From Homarus americanus (Eukaryota > Arthropoda > Malacostraca > Decapoda > Nephropidae): a stretch of 64,000 bases of DNA. The translations under genes were made by a program, and so were the position numbers. The stretch covers positions 25,128 through 89,127 of the forward strand of contig NW_024751841.1 in NCBI RefSeq assembly GCF_018991925.1, given 5' to 3'. The notes under the pieces were generated by a model. It did not search any database and was not told the origin of the DNA. It saw nothing but the letters and a program-made list of their open reading frames with translations. Positions 59,903 through 64,000 of the stretch are shown here, one piece after another (position 1 is the first letter of the stretch; each line of letters begins with the position of its first letter).

Positions 59903-60533
59903 TGTTACGAACCACGCCACCAATTATCATGATCTACCTACCCAGCACTACGAACCACGCCATCTATTGTCCTGATCTACCTACCCAGCACCACGAGCAA
60001 CGCCATCTAGGGACGAAACCCGAGTATGACTACTCTTAGTTACCACTCCGGGGTTTCCCTTCTCCATATCCTGGTTGTTGCGTCACCTCCTCCAAGTCTT
60101 CTTCATAAGCTCCATTTCGATGAGGGTTCAGTTCACTCTGGGAAGTGACCACATGATCACCTATCCTGGAAACCTACGGCACAGTGACTACCTACCGTCT
60201 TCTACAATACTCATCCTTACTCGTCAGCCATCTCAGCTCCGCACTTAAGTATTTGTAATCTTGTATTGCCTTCCCACCTCCACCTTGCTTCAAATTATTG
60301 TATGTTGTATAAATATGTATATACTGTTAATGTTTAGGTTAAGTTTGGTTAAGGGTAAATTATAGAAAGCTGAATATTTTGTTAAGGGATTTATGGTACT
60401 TTATTATACACAACAAAAACTCACATCCTTTGTCTACCCTTTTATAGTCCGATTGTCTTTGTTTTTTTATTGTTGTTGCCTGTTGGGATCTGGGTAGACT
60501 TTTAACTATATTCTAAATCCCCAACTCGTAACA
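59903..60533. mobile_element. Solo LTR, copy 2 (631 bp)
   Basis: The same sequence as 50613-51243 with a few percent substitutions, TGTTACGA...TCGTAACA, without internal sequence. Flanks are ACAG on the left and AAAG on the right, a possible 4-base duplication with one change. Confidence 0.85.
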
Positions 60534-62043
60534 AAAGACACACATATACCAACACAAACACATATAACAACACAAACACAAATACCAACACAGACACATA
60601 TACCAACACAAACACATATACCAACACGAACACAAATCCCAACACAAACACATATACCAACAAAAACACATATACCAACACAAACACATATACCAACACA
60701 AACACATATACCAACACAAACACAAATACCAACACAAACACATATACCAACACAAACACATATACCAACACGAACACAAATCCCAACACAAACACATATA
60801 CCAACACAAACACAAATACCAACACAAACACATATACAGACACATATATACCAACACAAACACATATACTAAAACAAACACAAATACCAATACAAACACA
60901 TATACCAACACAAACACATATACCAACACAAACACATATACCAACACAAACACATATACCAACACAAACACAAATACCAACACAGCACAAATACCAACAC
61001 AAACACATATACCAACACAACACATATACCAACACAAACACAAATACCAACACAACACAAATACACAAACACATATACCCACAAACACATATACCAGCAC
61101 AGAAACACAAATACAACACAAACACATATGCCAACACAACACATATGCAACACAAACAAATGCCAACACAAACACAAATACCAACACAAACACATATACC
61201 AACACAAACACAAATACCAACATAAACACATATACAGACACACATATACCAACACAAACACATATACCAACACAAACACATACCAACACAAACACATATA
61301 CCAACACAAACACCAATACAACACAAACACATATACCAACACAAACATATACCAACACAAACACATATACCAACACAAACACATATGCAATACAAACACA
61401 AATGCCAACACACATATGCCAACACAAACACATATATAACCTGAACACAAAATCCCAACATAAACACATATACCAATACAAACACAAATGCCAACACAAA
61501 TACATATACAGACACACATATACCAACACAAACACATATACCAACACAAACATATGCCAACACAACACAAATGCCAACACAAAACACATATACCAACACA
61601 AACACATACCAACAAACACAAATACCACAAACACAAATACCAACACAACACATATACCAATACCAAACACAAATACCAACACAAACACATATGCCAACAC
61701 AAACACACATATACCAACACGAACACAAATCCCAACACAACCACATATACCAACACAACACAAATACCAACACAAATACATATACAGACACACATATACC
61801 AACACAAACACATATACCACACAAACACATATACAACACAAACACAAATACCAACACAAACACATATACCCACACAACACATATACCAACACAAACACAT
61901 ATACCAACACAAACACATATACCAGCACAAACTATACCAACACAAACACATATACCAACACAAACACAAATACTGCACAACACATATACCAACGAACACA
62001 TATACCAACACAAACACAAATACCAACACAAACACATATACAG
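60534..62043. repeat. 18-bp minisatellite, block B
   Basis: The same units as block A. Its last 260 bases align unit by unit with the last 260 bases of block A (before LTR copy 2), including rare variants, but with many single-base losses. Confidence 0.95.
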
Positions 62044-62653
62044 TGTTACGAACCACCCACCAATTATCATGATCTACCTACCCAGCACTACGAACCACGC
62101 CATCTATTGTCCTGATCTACCTACCCAGCACCACGAGCAACGCCATCTAGGGACGAAACCCGAGTATGACTACTCTTAGTTACCACTCCGGGGTTTCCCT
62201 TCTCCATATCCTGGTTGTTGCGTTACCTCCTCAAGTCTTCTTCATAGCTCCCAGTTCGATGAGGTTCAGTTCACTCGGGAAGTGACCACAGGACCACCTA
62301 TCCAGAAACCTACGGCACAGTGACTACCTACTTCTACAATACTCATCCCTCGTCAGCCATCTCAGCTCCGCACTTAAGTATTTGTAATCTTGTTTTCCCA
62401 CCTCCACCTTGCTTCAAATTATTGTATGTTGTTATAAATAATATATATACTTTAATGTTTAGGTTAAGTTTGGTTAAGGTAAATTATGAAGCTGAATATT
62501 TTGTTAAGGGATTTATGGTACTTTATTATACACAACAAAACTCACATCCTTTGTCTCTACCTTTTATAGTCCGATTGTCTTTGTTTTTATTGTTGTTGCC
62601 TGTTGGGATCTGGATGAACTTTTAACTATATTCTAAATCCCCAACTCGTAACA
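62044..62653. mobile_element. Solo LTR, copy 3 (610 bp)
   Basis: Shares copy 2's diagnostic changes (for example CTTCTTCATA...) and the same left flank CATATACAG, but has about 20 bases of scattered small deletions. It arose with its array by duplication rather than by independent insertion. Confidence 0.85.
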
Positions 62654-63940
62654 AAAAACACATATACCAACACAAACACATATAACAACACAAACACAAA
62701 TACCAACACAGACACATATACCAACACAAACACATATACAACACAGAACACAAATCCCAACACAAACACATATACCAACAAAAACACATATACCAACACA
62801 AACACATATACCAACACAAACACATATACCAACACAAACACAAATACCAACACAAACACATATACCCAACCAAAACACATATACCAACACGAACACAATC
62901 CCAACACAAACATATACCAACACAAACACAATGCAACACAAACACATATACAAACACACATATACCAACACAAACACATATACTAACACAAACACAAATG
63001 CCAATACAACACATATACCAACACAAACACAAATACCAACACAAACACAAATACCAACACAAACACATATACCAACACAAACCAAATGCCAACACAAACA
63101 CAAATGCCAACACAAACACATATGCCAACACAGAACATATGCCAGCACAAACACAAATGCCAACACAAACACAAATGCCAACACAAACACATATACCAAC
63201 ACAAACACATATACCAACACAAACACAAATCCAACACAAACACATATACCAACACAAACACATATACCAACACAAGCACAAATACCAACACAAACACAAA
63301 TACCAACACATACACATATACCAACACAAACACAAATACCAACATAAACACATATACAGCACATATACCAACACAACACTTATACCAACCAGACACATAT
63401 GCCAACACAACACATATACCAACACAAACACCAATGTACCAACACAAACACATATACCAACACAAACACATATACTACCACAAACACATATACCAACAAA
63501 ACACAAATACCAGCACAAACGCATATACAGACACACATATACCAACACAAACACATATACCTAACAAACACATATACTGCCAAACACAAATACCAACACA
63601 AACACATACCAACACGAACAAATCCCAACACAAACACATATACCAACACAAACACAAATACCAACACAAACACATATGCAGACACACATATACCAACACA
63701 AACACATATACTAACACAAACACATATACCAACACAAACACAATATACCAACACAAACACATATACTAACACAAACACATATACCAACACAAACACAAAT
63801 ACCAACACAAACAGGTATACCAACACAAACACAAATAAACACAAACACATATACCAACACAAACACATATACCAACACAAACACATATACCAACACGAAC
63901 ACAAATCCCAACACAAACACAAAACCAGACAAATACAAAT
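62654..63940. repeat. 18-bp minisatellite, block C
   Basis: The start matches the start of block B unit by unit (ATATAACAACAC, ACACAGACACATATACC, then the ACGAACACAA(A)TCCC variant), confirming the duplication. Many single-base indels. Confidence 0.95.
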
Positions 63941-63942
63941 AT

Positions 63943-64000
63943 TGTTACGACCGTGTTGTATTTTTCTACAATTTTTTATAACATGCTCCCATGTTGTTAT
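63943..64000. mobile_element. Possible start of another LTR
   Basis: TGTTACGACCGTGTTGTATT follows directly after the array. The first eight bases equal the solo LTR start, the rest differs, and the window ends here. Confidence 0.35.

Noticed and set aside
58265..63922. Cysteine-rich CVGICVCVGI frames on the minus strand, resembling a metallothionein or keratin-associated protein
   Set aside because: They are the 18-base ACACAAACACATATACC satellite read in three frames; composition alone explains the cysteines.

Overview
This window looks like gene-poor, repeat-saturated animal nuclear DNA, most likely from an arthropod and plausibly a decapod crustacean. The evidence is the mix of CR1, Penelope-like, hAT, Helitron, Jockey-like and RNase H-bearing LINE remnants, long (AT)n and complex minisatellite arrays, and CCTAA-rich stretches that resemble degenerate arthropod TTAGG telomere sequence. 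The species call is an inference; no host gene, rRNA or functional tRNA gene was recognised. Nearly every credible protein-coding segment belongs to a transposable element, and only one of them (CR1 ORF1 at 7673-8566) is clearly intact.

1-5.4 kb: a minus-strand Penelope-like element (PLE) cut in two by a 2.8 kb block holding a broken ZMYM/hAT-type transposase, (AT)n and a tRNA-like SINE piece. 5.1-7.6 kb: PLE tails with hammerhead-ribozyme-like motifs and a CCTAA-rich tract. 7.6-13.3 kb: two CR1 LINEs in tandem, the first nearly full length (esterase ORF1, then endonuclease/RT ORF2). 13.3-18.2 kb: purine-rich DNA, a second CCTAA tract, a PLE tail with the best hammerhead, and DNA transposon 'A' (TIR GGGTGGTCCAAAA, TA target duplication) interrupted by a CR1. 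18.2-25.6 kb: a hAT element split by a CR1, followed by two CR1 copies in opposite orientation.

26.2-38.1 kb: about 11 kb of one G-rich minisatellite built on GGTCGA + (GGT)4 + AGA, split by a Jockey-like LINE with a poly(A) tail. Its long open frames on both strands are by-products of the 3n-long repeat unit and were not called as genes. 39.4-44.1 kb: a 21-bp minisatellite split by a CR1 that is very similar to the first one. 44.1-49.1 kb: SINE copies, a 25-bp minisatellite, a decayed Helitron and an unnamed transposase-like reading frame. 50.4-53.1 kb: start of an ACACAAACACATATACCA-type array with a solo LTR, then a CR1 3' end. 53.1-57.0 kb: a LINE with a perfect 12-bp target-site duplication that contains DNA transposon 'B', whose protein and ends resemble those of transposon A. 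57-64 kb: more of the ACACAAAC array, carrying two further solo LTRs inside a roughly 2.14 kb higher-order duplication.

The most informative signals are the nested insertions, which give a relative chronology; the two hammerhead-like motifs with compensatory stem changes and palindromic stem III; and the pair of related TA-inserting DNA transposons A and B, which I could not place in a named superfamily.
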